From NCBI RefSeq assembly GCF_000006405.1, contig NW_003208655.1, positions 372,001-436,000 on the forward strand: a stretch of DNA of 64,000 bases. The letters are read 5' to 3'. This stretch comes from Perkinsus marinus ATCC 50983. Taxonomy: Eukaryota > Perkinsozoa > Perkinsida > Perkinsidae. Below, one piece after another: positions 21,270-32,444 of this stretch. Position 1 is the first letter of the stretch. The number at the start of each line of letters is the position of its first letter. A model generated the notes under the pieces. The model was not told the DNA's origin. It did no database searches and saw nothing but the letters and a program-made list of their open reading frames with translations. The position numbers were made by a program, and so were the translations under genes.

Positions 21270-23556
21270 ATGGCTTCTGATGATGGTAAGTAGACGGTTG
21301 GCAATGGTTGGTCGCTTACCGGTTGGGTCAGACCAAGGGAGTTTCGATGATGATGACGCCAGTAGTACTGCTCATCGAGAGTATGCGGCCCAAGCCCAGG
21401 ACGAGCTCAATATGGATCTGGAGTTCACAATAGGTAGCACTAGTGTTCTTCCGAGTCATCAGCCCCCTCCATGGCTCCATTAGATGTAGTTGGTTACGGT
21501 AGGATGAATATTCATGTTGGTGTCGTGACTACTGCTAGTAGTGAGAATTGCGAGGAAACCATTACTAGTATCATATTTGTCGGGCATTGGCAATTTACTA
21601 TTGTTCACAGAGATAAAAGCACCAGTGCTGCAAAATAAATTATGTACTCGCTGTCCTCGGCTGAGCTCAATAGTTTCCTCACTAATCATAGGAGTTTATA
21701 TACGAATCGAGAGAAAAATGCGAAAAGTGGACAGAAACTAACAGAAATTCTCCAAAATCTCCCCAGAGGTCAGATATTGTCACCAACACTTGTGGTTGAT
21801 CATGTGCAAATTTTACCACACTGAAAAGCACAGGGATACTTCCAGAAAAAGGGCTTTGGCAAAAGCTCGTTTTAGTGCCTTGTTGATATCAGAATTCTAT
21901 TTGTGCATTGCGATTTATTCTCGTCGTATTCAGTGAACGATGATGAGCTGGGCGTGCTGACGGAGGATCCTCGAATGAATAATGGCGTTAGCGAGACCTG
22001 TGCTAAAGGAACTATTGAGTATCATGCGCTTGGTAACAGGATCTATTTACGTAAGGAGGATTACATGAAGATCCCGTAATCCAACTACCCGGGTTCGACC
22101 CCGGCACGTGTCGTTTTTCTCAGGGCTCAACTTACCGAGGATCGTGGTGAAGCGTTGATCTTCTTGCATGGTTACAACTGCAGTACTGAGTTCGCCCTGT
22201 GTAAGCTTGGACAACTCATAGCTCTGGGGAGGATACCGAGGTGAGATTGACATACCACTCGTCCTTGTCATCCTATCTGTTCGGTAGGAGCATCTTACCG
22301 ATAGTGTTCTCACAGTCGACTGGACAAGCTCTTATGTACTTCCAGTCTAAGGATGCCGTAAGGTCTCATATGACGACCGCATCTCTACAGTGGTGGTAGG
22401 TACCACTGTTTGGTGAGGACTGCGCAAAGTTAATACGGCGACTAGGAGAGTGTGGTATCACCAGGATCCATGTGAGAGTTCTTACAGGCGTATAGTACGT
22501 AGCCTTATACTTACCGTTGTTGTTGTTTTTAGATTCTCACTCACTCCATGGGGGCGAGGCTTTGGTTTAGCGCCTTCCACGATTTGATCAGAGACGGCTA
22601 TCTCGATGAGGTAGTCGATCAGTCAGCAGCAATCCGTCAGTATTGGCTACTCTCAGACTTTCCGTCGCTCCTCGTCGCCGTTCATCCCCTTGGAGCCTCA
22701 GATAGAAGCCCCTAGGCCGCTGGAAATGGCTGGTGATGACCTCGCAAGCATGGAAGGAGGAGAACGGCGATTGCTGAACATTCGCAATGTTTGCCTGATG
22801 AACCCAGACTACGATCTCGAGGACTTCAAGACCATCGACGTGCCACTGCTCGAGAAGTGCGGTTTTGGTTCTGCCATGGAGTTGAGGTTCTTCGATGTAG
22901 ATATGTCGCGAGAACTACCGTCTATGCTGATAGAAATGATGGCGCATTGTTCTGGGCTGAGAACTTCAACCGGGCTAAGGCCCTGGGTCGGCACACCGAC
23001 GATGTTCGAGTGAGTCAACCTCGAGTTCGCCGGTGGCATTGGTCGAAGTTAGATGCCGACGATCCCGGGTGGCGAGTCGAGTAGACTCCTCAGCGAGGAG
23101 GCAGCGCCTAGCGGTGTCTCTCAGCCTTTCTCGAGTATTTCTCGTCAAGCTGAGGCAGGTGTGGTATGGTATTGATCAGGTGCGGCTACGACAAGTCGGG
23201 GGACCAAGAAGCGTGGTCCTCTTTGTGAGCGAATCGATGTCATTGACTGTACTGATATGGACCAGAACGTAAGTGTGGGGTCATGCAGAGAGGCGCCCTT
23301 TGATGATGATTCTTCGTAGGTACACTCCCTGCGACATAGTTACTTCAACTTGAATATGCAAATTGTTGGTGATATAACCGACATAATACGTTCAGAGCTA
23401 CCAGCCCGACTTCGCAGTCGCAGCCTGGTAGTCGGCAGTACTCTCCGCTGCCAATGCTGTGATAGTCGTCGTGTTCAGGTTCGCCGAAGCCCTGGTTCGA
23501 ACGTTTATTCATTCCTATCGCCTCCGTCCTTCCTAAACGCCGACCGAGGATTCTAA
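21270..23556 (+). CDS. DUF900-type alpha/beta hydrolase
   Basis: MASDDG joins across GTAAGT...GGGTCAG to an Asp-rich exon and then to NDDELGVLTEDPRM. The hydrolase core follows: ALIFLHGYNCSTEFAL (oxyanion strand, the DUF900 HGYN/HGFN signature, near 22155), ILPIVFSQSTG, RRLGECGITRIHV, then ILTHSMGARLWF near 22535 with Ser of HSMG as nucleophile. NVCLMNPDYDLEDF and a frame-shifted exon end reading YADRNDGALFWAENFNRAKALG match the D-x-D-x-AL segment. IDVIDCTD and HSYFNLNMQ (near 23350, probable catalytic His) follow. These predict an esterase or lipase-like enzyme; the substrate is unknown. The start ATG is the first in frame. One intron (22051-22123) is tRNA-like and another (about 21470-21940) contains an R2 repeat. 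Confidence 0.75.
21640..21823 (-). repeat. ~170-bp dispersed repeat R2
   Basis: Inverted relative to the UBR-intron copies. It contains CTCGGCTGAGCTCA, GGACAGAAACTAACAGAAAT, ATATTGTCACCAACAC and GTTGATCATGTGCA. It lies in a hydrolase intron. Confidence 0.75.
22051..22123 (+). repeat. 73-nt intron containing a tRNA T-arm-like hairpin
   Basis: Splicing GTAAGGAGG...TTTTTCTCAG restores NRIYLRAQLTEDRGEALIF in frame. Inside is CCGGGTTCGACCCCGG, a perfect 5-bp stem with a B-box-like loop, plus a second hairpin GGATTAC...GTAATCC resembling an anticodon arm. Confidence 0.6.
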
Positions 23557-23774
23557 TTGATTGCCGCTTTACCCTGTGCTATGTTGTACTCCTTTTCATC
23601 TGTCCTATCTCACTGTAGTCAATATCGCGTTAAATTTGATCGTCATTCTGTAGTCCGCTGAGGGTTGGAGTTGCTCGACCGAAGCCTTGGCGAGATTTCC
23701 ATCACTCTTCTTGTCGTGTTCCAGTTTCACCATCATTGTCCCTCCAGTAGTACTAACATTTTTATCTGTGCAGT

Positions 23775-24893
23775 ATGGGAGCATCCCCGTCCACACCTGC
23801 GATGTTGTCTACTGGGCCTCAGTCCAATCTCTCCATACCGTCTGATGTGCTACCGTCCTCGGACAATAACGACATTCTAGCCCCCTATAGGGCTCTACCC
23901 ATGGACCTGGCCTCCATCGATAAGGCTTTCGATAGACATCAGATCGCACTTAATGAGCTGAAACGAAGTGTGTGGAAGTTTCTCGGTTACCGAAGACCAC
24001 GGCGCCTGGCACTAGCTCAGCGAATCGAGACGGGTCTGACCATCCTAGGGGGTATGACGATGAACAAGGACGAGTTGGTGATGCTTCATCGAGTCTCGGC
24101 TGAGGTGGGCGGCGAGGAGGAGGGGAGCCACTGTCAGATAGCGACGATCGACTGCACTAAAACGCCTCTGCAAATCTCACCGGTATATACCAAAGACGAT
24201 ACTGATCTTGAAGATATCAGTACTGACTCTAAAGGGCGTATTTACTTCCTTAGCAAAGACCATATTTATCGTCTGAATGGTGAACATGAACCGGTGGAAA
24301 TAGTGACAAATGTTGCGGATTTGGTGCCCGCCTACAGTCTGGACTACATCGAGTGCTACGACGGATACATCTATGTCTATGAACACGTGGAGCAACTGCT
24401 ATTAAGAGTGCCTGAGGAAGGGGGTGCTTGTGAGAAGGTCTTCGACTTCGACGATGCGTGGAAAATCAGCGCGTTCGACGTCCGAGTTCGCAACGGAGGA
24501 GCAGAGATGCTCAGCTGTAGCAATGATAGCAACACTTGTATACAGTGGAGACGAGCGAAAGAAGATTCTCCTCGGGCCATACAAGTGGCTTGTGCGACTC
24601 GGTGTCGCTTTCTAGACCACCCTAAAGGAGATCTGGCCGTTGTTGGTTGTTGCCGGCCTTGCTCTATACAGATCATCGACCTCGTTGAGAACACTCAGCT
24701 GTGTTCCGTTCAGTTGCCAGATGCTCGCAGTGTGTGCTCAGTGCTGGCTAATACCAGTGCTAGCGAGATTTACGTCACTGAATGGCGAGTGAATCACACT
24801 TATATGACTCAGTTTTTTATACACTATTATGATGGAGATTCTGAAGAGGTTTCTCCTGAGCTTGTCGAAAGTCCTTGTCAAGTTGACGACTAA
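23775..24893 (+). CDS. Single-exon 372-residue protein, possible beta-propeller
   Basis: This is the longest intron-free plus-strand frame in the window. The first ~60 residues are polar and disordered-looking (MGASPSTPAML...). A helical segment follows (IDKAFDRHQIALNELKRSVW). From about residue 120 there are repeated strand-turn units such as DISTDSKGRIYFLSKDHIYRL, YIECYDGYIYVYEHVEQLLLRV and NTSASEIYVTEW, resembling NHL or six-bladed propeller repeats without a clear family match. The ATG lies one base after TTTTTATCTGTGCAG, a good splice acceptor, so the mRNA may be trans-spliced right at the start. Function unknown. Confidence 0.7.
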   Translation: MGASPSTPAMLSTGPQSNLSIPSDVLPSSDNNDILAPYRALPMDLASIDKAFDRHQIALNELKRSVWKFLGYRRPRRLALAQRIETGLTILGGMTMNKDELVMLHRVSAEVGGEEEGSHCQIATIDCTKTPLQISPVYTKDDTDLEDISTDSKGRIYFLSKDHIYRLNGEHEPVEIVTNVADLVPAYSLDYIECYDGYIYVYEHVEQLLLRVPEEGGACEKVFDFDDAWKISAFDVRVRNGGAEMLSCSNDSNTCIQWRRAKEDSPRAIQVACATRCRFLDHPKGDLAVVGCCRPCSIQIIDLVENTQLCSVQLPDARSVCSVLANTSASEIYVTEWRVNHTYMTQFFIHYYDGDSEEVSPELVESPCQVDD

Positions 24894-25012
24894 CGGTCGC
24901 TGTTCTCGAACTTATAAAATTCTGACATCCCTTGCGAGTTTTCACCTCAGTTTCGGTCCTACTTGTTGCGTTCCTCCGCTAGGGCTGAGCCCCATTTGGA
25001 AGTGCGTTTTTA

Positions 25013-27143
25013 ATGTCGGCAATATCGGCTCCATCGATACCTCAACAACTTGGTGTGCTTAGTCGGTATCTAGGTCGTCTCGCGTCTACCGACCCCGATC
25101 AAGTATGGGAGGCTTCTAGGAAGGTCCGTGAAGTTTTGAAAGGCGAGATGGTCCCACTGCCCGAGCAGGAGGAGGATGAGGAGGTCGCGACGGTTGATGT
25201 CTGCGAAGGTGGGAGTTTCTCATACCGCTCCTCGAGAAGATCACCATCGTTTCAGGCCGACCAGAAGACAGTGTGAAAGCTCTGAGTGCTATCACTGCCA
25301 CCTTTAAGGCCACAAACATGACCGATGCCGATACGTGGACTTCCTTGTTGAAGCATCTCGGAGTTTCCACCTCCTCAACTGAACCTAACCAATGGTATTC
25401 GTCTCCTTCGACCAATCGCCCAATTACCGCCGTCCCTGTTCAGGACCCCAGAGCTCCTCTCGGGGTCCATAAGCATCCAGAAGAATGCTCTCCAAGGTGG
25501 CTTCCTCGATACACAGCTCCTCGCTGCGACCGTTGATACCATGGCCGCGCTGCCTCCGGAGGATGTCTCCGTCTGCGATCTGAATACGATGGTCTCGATT
25601 CTTTCTAAAGTCGGTGTTGCTGAACCCGACATTTTGTATAAACTACGACATTTGTGGCTGGGGAAGCTGTCCGATATGGATTTAGGTAGCGTTAGAGTCA
25701 CCGATCAAATCTGACGGTATACGATTGATCTCAGGAGCAATTGTCTCTATATTGGACCTACTCGGACATGCTAAGGTGCCCGACCATGAAATTTTCCTCA
25801 CAGCCAGCGAGGTAAGATACTTCCATACTCGATGCCGTTGAATATTCATCTCAGGTGCTCCAGCTGTCCGCGGACGTCTTCACCTTGCCCCAGTGTATAT
25901 CTCTCCTTCGTAGTTGTGCTCGCTGTGGGGAGTTCCACGTGAGAGAACCAGCATGTTACGGCTCCGACGAGACTGCTGATGTTTCAGGTCCGCCTTTTCC
26001 ACTGCATATTCGCCAGAATCGTCACCCTCCTGCCCACGGCTAGTAATTACTGTCAGCTCATTGAACGCCATTCATGGGCTTTTAGATATCTCTGTGCATG
26101 CGTGCGGCGCCATCTTGGACTCAATGGCTTCCTTGAGAGCACGAGATGACCGAGTTGTGCTAGCCACGGTAGCCCTCATCGCCGACAGCTTATCGAACTA
26201 CTACAGCTCCTCTCAGGCACTCAAGCTGAATCAACTCCTGGAAACGAGTCATGATAGCGGTCCCGATACCACTCGATCTCCACTTCTCGATTTACAGTAG
26301 CCTCATCGCTGCTCTATTTCAACAGTTCTATGGTCTGGTTGATAGTCATTTATACAGGCACGTCTCCTCTTGCCTCCGAGCCCTCTCAAAGCTCGGTTTC
26401 GTACAGCCATCGACTTTGGAGAACCTCATGGCCACCTGCCGCCGCTGTCTGTCTTCCAATACGCTCACATTGGATCTCGGCATAGTCGGCTTACTATCCC
26501 ACAGGTGAGGCTTCCGTCCAACTTGGGCCATTTTCGATGCTTCCTTGCTGCAGTATTAACAGACTCGGGCTGTACGATCCTGTCGTGACCTGGCATCTTC
26601 ACAATGCAGTACGGCGCTCTTTGGATGACCCCGACGTTGAAAAGCAAACAGATGTGAGTCTTCCAATAAGACTGTTCGGAAGGTTCTTCCAAGTAGGCCC
26701 GGTTGGTCGCGGCACTCTCCGCATGCTATAACTGCATCGGACCCCTTCCCGAGGAGATCGAGCAAGATTTCCAGTTGACTGCAGTTAGAATAGTTAATTT
26801 AATGCTGCAGAGGCACAGAGAAAAGGGCACCGAGATGAAATCTCGGACAAGGTAAGTACGTGAGTTCAGCGGCTTCCCATCGTCGTTGTCAGAGTGAGCA
26901 TCCACACTGCATTACTCGCTATCATCCCTCACGATCCCTCCAGAGTCGCACCAGAGGCCGCCGAACTCGACCCGAGGGCAATAGTGTAAGAGGAGCCACT
27001 GGCAGCAGCGATGCAGTGTGGCCCTCAGGACCTCTGCCGTCGAGGAGTCTAGTTCTGGTCTGATGAAGGAGGTTCTGCAAGCAGTCAAGGGTCTACGAGA
27101 TGGACTCTCCGTACAAGAGGAGGTGAATTCGCCTCAAAGTTGA
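25013..27143 (+). CDS. Multi-exon helical-repeat-like protein, unknown
   Basis: It opens MSAISAPSIPQQLGVLSRYL. Several exons are rich in amphipathic helices: EDSVKALSAITATFKATN; TQLLAATVDTMAALPPEDVS; VCDLNTMVSILSKVGVAEP; LRHLWLGKLSDMDLGSV; INAIHGLLDISVHACGAILD. The period and the W/L pattern recall organellar RNA-binding helical repeat proteins of apicomplexans (RAP/heptatricopeptide type), but no RAP domain was seen, so this is only a suggestion. The last exon ends EEVNSPQS with TGA at 27141. Introns are short, with GT-AG ends. Confidence 0.45.
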
Positions 27144-28102
27144 AAGTCTTCCCACCGTGGTGAATCAATCCTATCCAGATACATGCTCCACCGTTCAGTA
27201 TTGACCTCGTGCTGCGAGGGGACATCGATTTGGTACCATCCCTCCTCTTATATGTATTTCTTTTTAATGACTTCCGCTTCAGGACCCCAACTGACTATCC
27301 TTGAAGCGCTACTTGTCGGATATTGCAACGAATTCATGTTTCGGAATGATGTATGCATATTCACCCTCGGTTTCTGGCCTTCCATTCTTGTTATGTGGCG
27401 ACAGTATCAACGCGCAAATTTCTTTGGCAAGGACAGTCGCTATGCCCGCAGATAGGGAAATCACATACATGAGCAAGCACATCGATTTGGCGATTTGTTT
27501 CACGTAAGCGAATAAGATAATGTAGCCACGCGATTCGAATCAATTCCGCGGATAAAGAGATCCTCAGTTGCTGCCCGAGCGCATTGCGCCCGATCTTCAT
27601 GCTGTGTCTGTCCATCAGGGACGTCTACGAGCTCTTCAAAGTCCACCACGTTTTAACGTCTTTGCCCCTACCATCGATTTAAACTCGTCGATAGGGTTGC
27701 GGAAAAGCGAGTAGGGCTCAAGTTAGAGAACTTGTGGGCAGGAACGGATAGGATAGAGGGGCTGCCCTTCAGAAAGAGCTAGTGGGATGGCATAGTGGAA
27801 AGCTGCATCATCGAAACTGCTACTCCAAATTTTCGTCACTATATGTGATTTCCTTATTCACTGAATCGGTGGCCTTAACCGCGAAAATAATTACTGGAAA
27901 ATGGGCTCATCCACAGACCCCACAACTATCGCCATCATGAGAACCATAAACCTCCCAACCCTGCTGGACGCCCCCCTCCCTTGCATTGAAGACGACCCAA
28001 CACACAATTATGCATAATCAAACTGAGTGGTAAGTGTTTTCGAAAGGAAGAGACAATTAATCAACTTAGTAGGAGATGAGTATACAATATCGTTGGAAGT
28101 CT
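27144..28102. other. Intergenic, no gene seen
   Basis: Short frames on both strands (for example 27183-27455) contain no motif and no consistent splice partners. The Mpo1-like gene A transcript probably ends here. Confidence 0.35.
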
Positions 28103-28801
28103 TTATTCCTTCTTATCGCCCTTCCTGCTCTCCTTTTGTCGCAGACCAGCCTTCTCCAGTTCCTTTTGAGTTAGCAGTACAAGCTCATCATCTAAGTCGG
28201 GATTGTAGCCAGCACGGAACATCACCTACAACAACGATCGCTCCCCCCTCCCCTACACTGATAGAGACCTACCTGTAGCCATACGAAGAAGACGGCAGCG
28301 TGTATGGATTGGAAAAAGTTGTCAACAAGTGCGGGTCTGCGACGCTCTAGGAAACCATGACCGATGAATTGCAGTATCCAGGCCGTAGTGAAGAGAGCCC
28401 ACGCTTGTGGAGTGTATCTTAGCGGTACGAAGGCAGAGAATAAGTACCTATGAAGAATAAGTATCGTCAGCTCTAAATCGATCGAGATAGGAGCTCACAT
28501 GACCATCATTATGGGGGTATAAAGCAGCGCTGCTGGTAGATCCATGTAAAGGAAACTCAACACATAGAAGGCATGGACGAGGGTGGCCAGAGTGATTTTC
28601 CCATAGAGTGCTGGAGTATAACTTCTTAACAAGAATAAGGATGTCGAGTATATGAGGGGAACACATACCTGACAAGAATTGGGTATCATTGAAAAGGAGC
28701 ACTGTAGAGAGACAGACCATGTGGATGGCCTTATTCCACTTATTAGTGTGATAGGCTGCATAGAAGGGGTAGTTCTTTTTAATGTCAAAGTAGGAGGACA
28801 T
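28103..28801 (-). CDS. Mpo1/DUF962 family protein, copy A
   Basis: Exon 1 gives MSSYFDIKKNYPFYAAYHTNKWNKAIHMV. The YHxxxxNxxxH pattern is the family signature, and the His residues are iron ligands in yeast Mpo1. Exon 2 gives GKITLATLVHAFYVLSFLYMDLPAALLYTP (membrane segments). Exon 3 gives PQAWALFTTAWILQFIGHGFLERRRPALVDN with the second H-x-x-x-E motif, then AAVFFVWLQ. The last exon is charged and ends RKGDKKE (stop 28105-28103). In yeast, Mpo1 is an ER dioxygenase that alpha-oxidises 2-hydroxy fatty acids. This assignment follows the family; substrate is inferred. The neighbour at 29382 is a paralogue with the same exon layout. Confidence 0.8.
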
Positions 28802-28805
28802 TGTC

Positions 28806-29381
28806 AAGACGGAAAGAAGAAAGTCTGTCTATTTCACAACATCACCGTGGAGTAGCCGATTACGCTCCGCGCACGCCAATCTAATCGATTTTTCCTCGTG
28901 GCCCGTCGTGATGTAAGCTCTTGAGTTCAAGGTGCACCCCAAAGCCCCTTTTTGGTGGACGAAGCCCCAGTGTTAAGTGTAGCTCGACCTCTCTAACGGT
29001 CGGCGCTCGGACCCTCGGATGTATCGACGTGCTCTTACGATTAAGCCTTCTTTAGCTACTCGATTGACTGAATCGCGAAGGAGCACACAGGAACATCCAG
29101 TTCTGTGCGGCATGTTGAAAATCATAATATCGTTACGCGAAATCCAAAGATCTTAATCTATGCGTAACTGCTCCTACTACAGGAGGTAAGCGACAATAAG
29201 ATTGCTATTAAACAAGTGGTAAGTGTTCACCGACCAAGACATGATCGAACTCACGGGAGAAGATAAGACTATCAATTGACAATAGTTCAAAGCCAAAGAG
29301 TTTACGAGAACTATATAAATATTCGATCTCCAGCGATAATGTGCCGACACTAGAGCCTGAATGCTGTCTTATATCGAATCT
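28806..29381. other. Intergenic between the two Mpo1-like genes
   Basis: No gene is visible in these ~580 bp. They must contain the 5' end of copy A and the 3' end of copy B. Confidence 0.4.
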
Positions 29382-30249
29382 TTATTGGTCCTTCTTCTCC
29401 TCTGCAGCTACTAAGCAGTCTATTTCCCTGTGTAAATGCTGCTTATAGCCGAATTGGAATATCAACTGAAATAACAACCAATACCTCCACTAACCTACCA
29501 TGTTATGACTTACATCTAGCCAAACGAAGAACAATGCGCCGTGGAAGCCTTGAACGAGGAATGGTCCGAATGGTGGAGTCTTACGCTCGAGGTATGCATG
29601 AGATAGTAATAGTGCTACCCAACAGCAGACCAACACACCAGCCACCAACATCCACTCCTCTCCATGGAGCATATAAACTGCTACATAGTACCTGAGTGAT
29701 GACCAAGTGGCGCCAAATTCCCCTCGGATAAACGCTTTCCATGCTGAGCATGGAGACACAGACTTACAGGCGTACTAATTTTCGGCAAAATTCAAGGCAG
29801 AGCGTATGTGTTCCTGATAGTCACAGAATCGGCATTCACTACAATGCCACCACCAGGCTTCGAACCGAAGACCATTGAAATATTATCCGATCAGCTAACC
29901 AGTCAACCAGTCCTCCCATAATATTACATCAGCCCCATAAATGGCATGAATAAAATACCAGCGGGGATCTCGATGAAGAGGTAACTTATCATGTAAACCA
30001 TATTCATCACGACAGCGAAATTAACAGACCCATTGCCACCCAATGCTGGTAGGAAGTGGTTGGCAAAAAATAATAGACAAATATAGTGGACCGGCTCAAC
30101 AATCTGAATACGAAACAAACAGTACTAGCCAACAACCATGAGGAACAACTACTCACCAAATGAACGATCCTGTTCAGTGGAGTCCTATGGTACTTAGCGA
30201 AGGCGACGAAGTCCTTACGGACATCGAAGTAGTCATTTATTGATTGCAT
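29382..30249 (-). CDS. Mpo1/DUF962 family protein, copy B
   Basis: MQSINDYFDVRKDFVAFAKY leads into HRTPLNRIVHL, the H-x-x-x-x-N-x-x-x-H signature. The next exons are VEPVHYICLLFFANHFLPALGG...NMVYMISYLFIEIPAGILF, then YYVAVYMLHGEEWM...LLLSHAYLERKTPPFGPF (second H-x-x-x-E motif), FFVWLD, and a last exon LIFQFGYKQHL...EEKKDQ (stop 29384-29382). Exon phases match copy A at each junction that I could place. The second intron (29692-29937) is much longer than its counterpart and contains a tRNA-like sequence. Same predicted role as copy A. Confidence 0.78.
29840..29925 (-). repeat. tRNA-like sequence in Mpo1-like copy B intron
   Basis: On the minus strand an A-box-like TGGTTAGCTGATCGG is followed at tRNA spacing by CGGTTCGAAGCC, a B box. 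Stem pairing is poor, so it is a degenerate or tRNA-derived element rather than a functional gene. Confidence 0.45.
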
Positions 30250-30563
30250 GTCTTTAAGAGGAAACTGCAATCAACACAACGGAAAGGGACACGTTCACAT
30301 CCTCCGACTGAGGCTATTGTTAGCGTTGCCTGCGAGCTGATCGTTCCGAGTTATCCTTCAGATCAATAAAGAACAAGTCGTGATATAGTTCAGCACCACA
30401 ATGGGAACTTAACACAAAGCTTATATAATCAACACCACTGAACAGTGACAATACATGAGGACATACACAGAAGGATCACCGAGACATAGTGCGACTCAGC
30501 CGAGCACCTGATAGTAGCGAAAGAAGGTTGATGTCGGCCAACAATGCCTCGCAATCAAAGGCA

Positions 30564-31679
30564 TCAATGCTTACTCAAAGGTACAGTGGACTTCTTAGAC
30601 TCCGTCTTACAAATTGGCAGCTCTCCTTTTCCAGCAGTATCACCGTCAAGTTGTATGGGCCCACCAATTGACTGCAGAGCTCGAATAACTTGCCTTTTTT
30701 TCCGCACCGTGGACACCAGCGGAGCTTTCCGATGATGCTCCCGCATGCCACTTTCCTCACCAAATTTACGAAACTTCAGTGTGTAAACGGCGGACGGGTT
30801 GACCTCGCAATTGGTTTGAGGGTAGCAAGTTCCATCCAGTCCTCTGAATGCATGTGCGTGTACTCCTTGAGCTAACTTCGCAGCCTCCCGTTTGGCCACG
30901 TGGCTCCAGTCACCCCATCCACGTCTCACTCGAGCCCCAAATACCAGGCCTTGCTGCTCGTAAGGATGATGAACAGGGGATGACTCCACACCAGACGGAT
31001 ATAGAGATGCGATGGAGGTCTCATGGAAACTGGAACGGATCACATCGGTCACGAAGTTACCTACAACTTACTTCTGCGAACTGCGGAAGCCTCGACCGTT
31101 GTTGACCGGCAGAAATATCGAACAAGGCCTTCCTTGTCTATCCCGGGCTCCAAGTGGATACCCGAAGGCCTCGAGGAAGCATGAATCCGCTCCGAGCATT
31201 CCACTACTGCTAGTTCGACTAACAACAGCACACATCGGCGTGAGAATTCAGAAGAGACCCACTCGCTGCCTAGGAGCTTCAACTTGTGTATCTGGTCGTG
31301 TCTATGGACTGCATGAGCCGAGTGAGCGGCTGTTCTCCGCACAGTGTGTTGACCCCAAGCGGTGATGTTGGAGTCCAGGTTCCATCGGTCCCCTGGGGCC
31401 TGCCATGAACAGCACGTCGGTCGAGGTTGGACTCCCTCCCGCTAGGCAAGATCTGGTCCGATATCCTACCTGTTTGACGGGATTGTTGGAAGATAGGTCA
31501 TTCATAAGACCTCCGGAGGAAGCATAATCGGTTGTGAGACCGAATGATGCTGACAGTGTACCACATCCCTTCGACATCGGGAAAAGGAAGGGTTGACTGG
31601 AAAAACTGGAAAAATCTCGCACGCCTACACAGCGCAAGATACTTAGCGCTCGCCAGAAGAAATAAAATGAGTGAGTCAT
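30564..31679 (-). CDS. Hypothetical protein, unrecognised
   Basis: A 162-residue frame (31052-30564) contains GARVRRGWGDWSHVAKREAA and NCEVNPSAVYTLKF. An alternative frame downstream (CGSIIGKLRWCPRCGKKGKL) has a two-pair Cys pattern that could be a zinc ribbon, reachable by a small intron. An upstream frame (31679-31302) begins MTHSFYFFWRALS. These may be exons of one gene or chance frames. Confidence 0.3.
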
Positions 31680-32444
31680 GACATTGGATTATATCATGAT
31701 AATCCATGATACCACCACACCTGAGGCAATCCGACGGGGCGGCTATGCCACAGCCGCGTGATACGCCTTAGTATGATCGACTTCTCCGGGTGGGGCGACC
31801 ATGCCACAACCCCAAGATATGCCCTCGTGCGGTCGATTCCTCCGGGAGGGGCAGCTATGCCACTACTCTAGAGATACGTTCTAGTACAATAAATTCGGTC
31901 AGAGGCAGCTCTAATTTCGGCGAGTCGCGGAAATACTTGCGCGCTATTAGGATCGATTCCGCCGAGTGGAATCCGGTCGAGGGCAGGTCTTTATAGAGAC
32001 ACTTGCAGTCCACACGGAGCATTCACACCTGGTTATAGGCTGTAACCAGCTATAACATTATAGCTCATGGGAATCAGCTAATACTAGGATCATTCGGCTG
32101 CCGAGTGTTGAAGTGTGTGGCTAACGGGATGGATGTTCTACACGGTGCGAAGTTATGCATCACGCTGAATAGTATTTCCACTCAAACTCACGAACTCAGT
32201 ATAGGCATACAGTACTCTTCACACCACACCGGTTAATGGGGTGTCTACATCCATCGTATATATCCTATCGAGCGAACATAAGAGGCGACAACAGTGAAGT
32301 CCGACAGGCAGTAGCGCATGCTGTTAGACAGGGGAGTATACAATCATCAGGCCTAGGTGACAGAACGCCCCAGGCTTCCACCCATATTTCAAACTTACAC
32401 ACCACGGATTTCCGGAGGAAAATGGTCGTCCCTTAGTTACTAGA
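31680..32444. other. Intergenic with local GC-rich imperfect repeats
   Basis: 31735-31990 contains related words (GGGGCGGCTATGCCAC, GGGGCGACCATGCCAC, GGGGCAGCTATGCCAC) about 60 bp apart, a degenerate tandem array. A hairpin GGTTATAG...CTATAAC is near 32030. No gene is seen. Confidence 0.45.
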
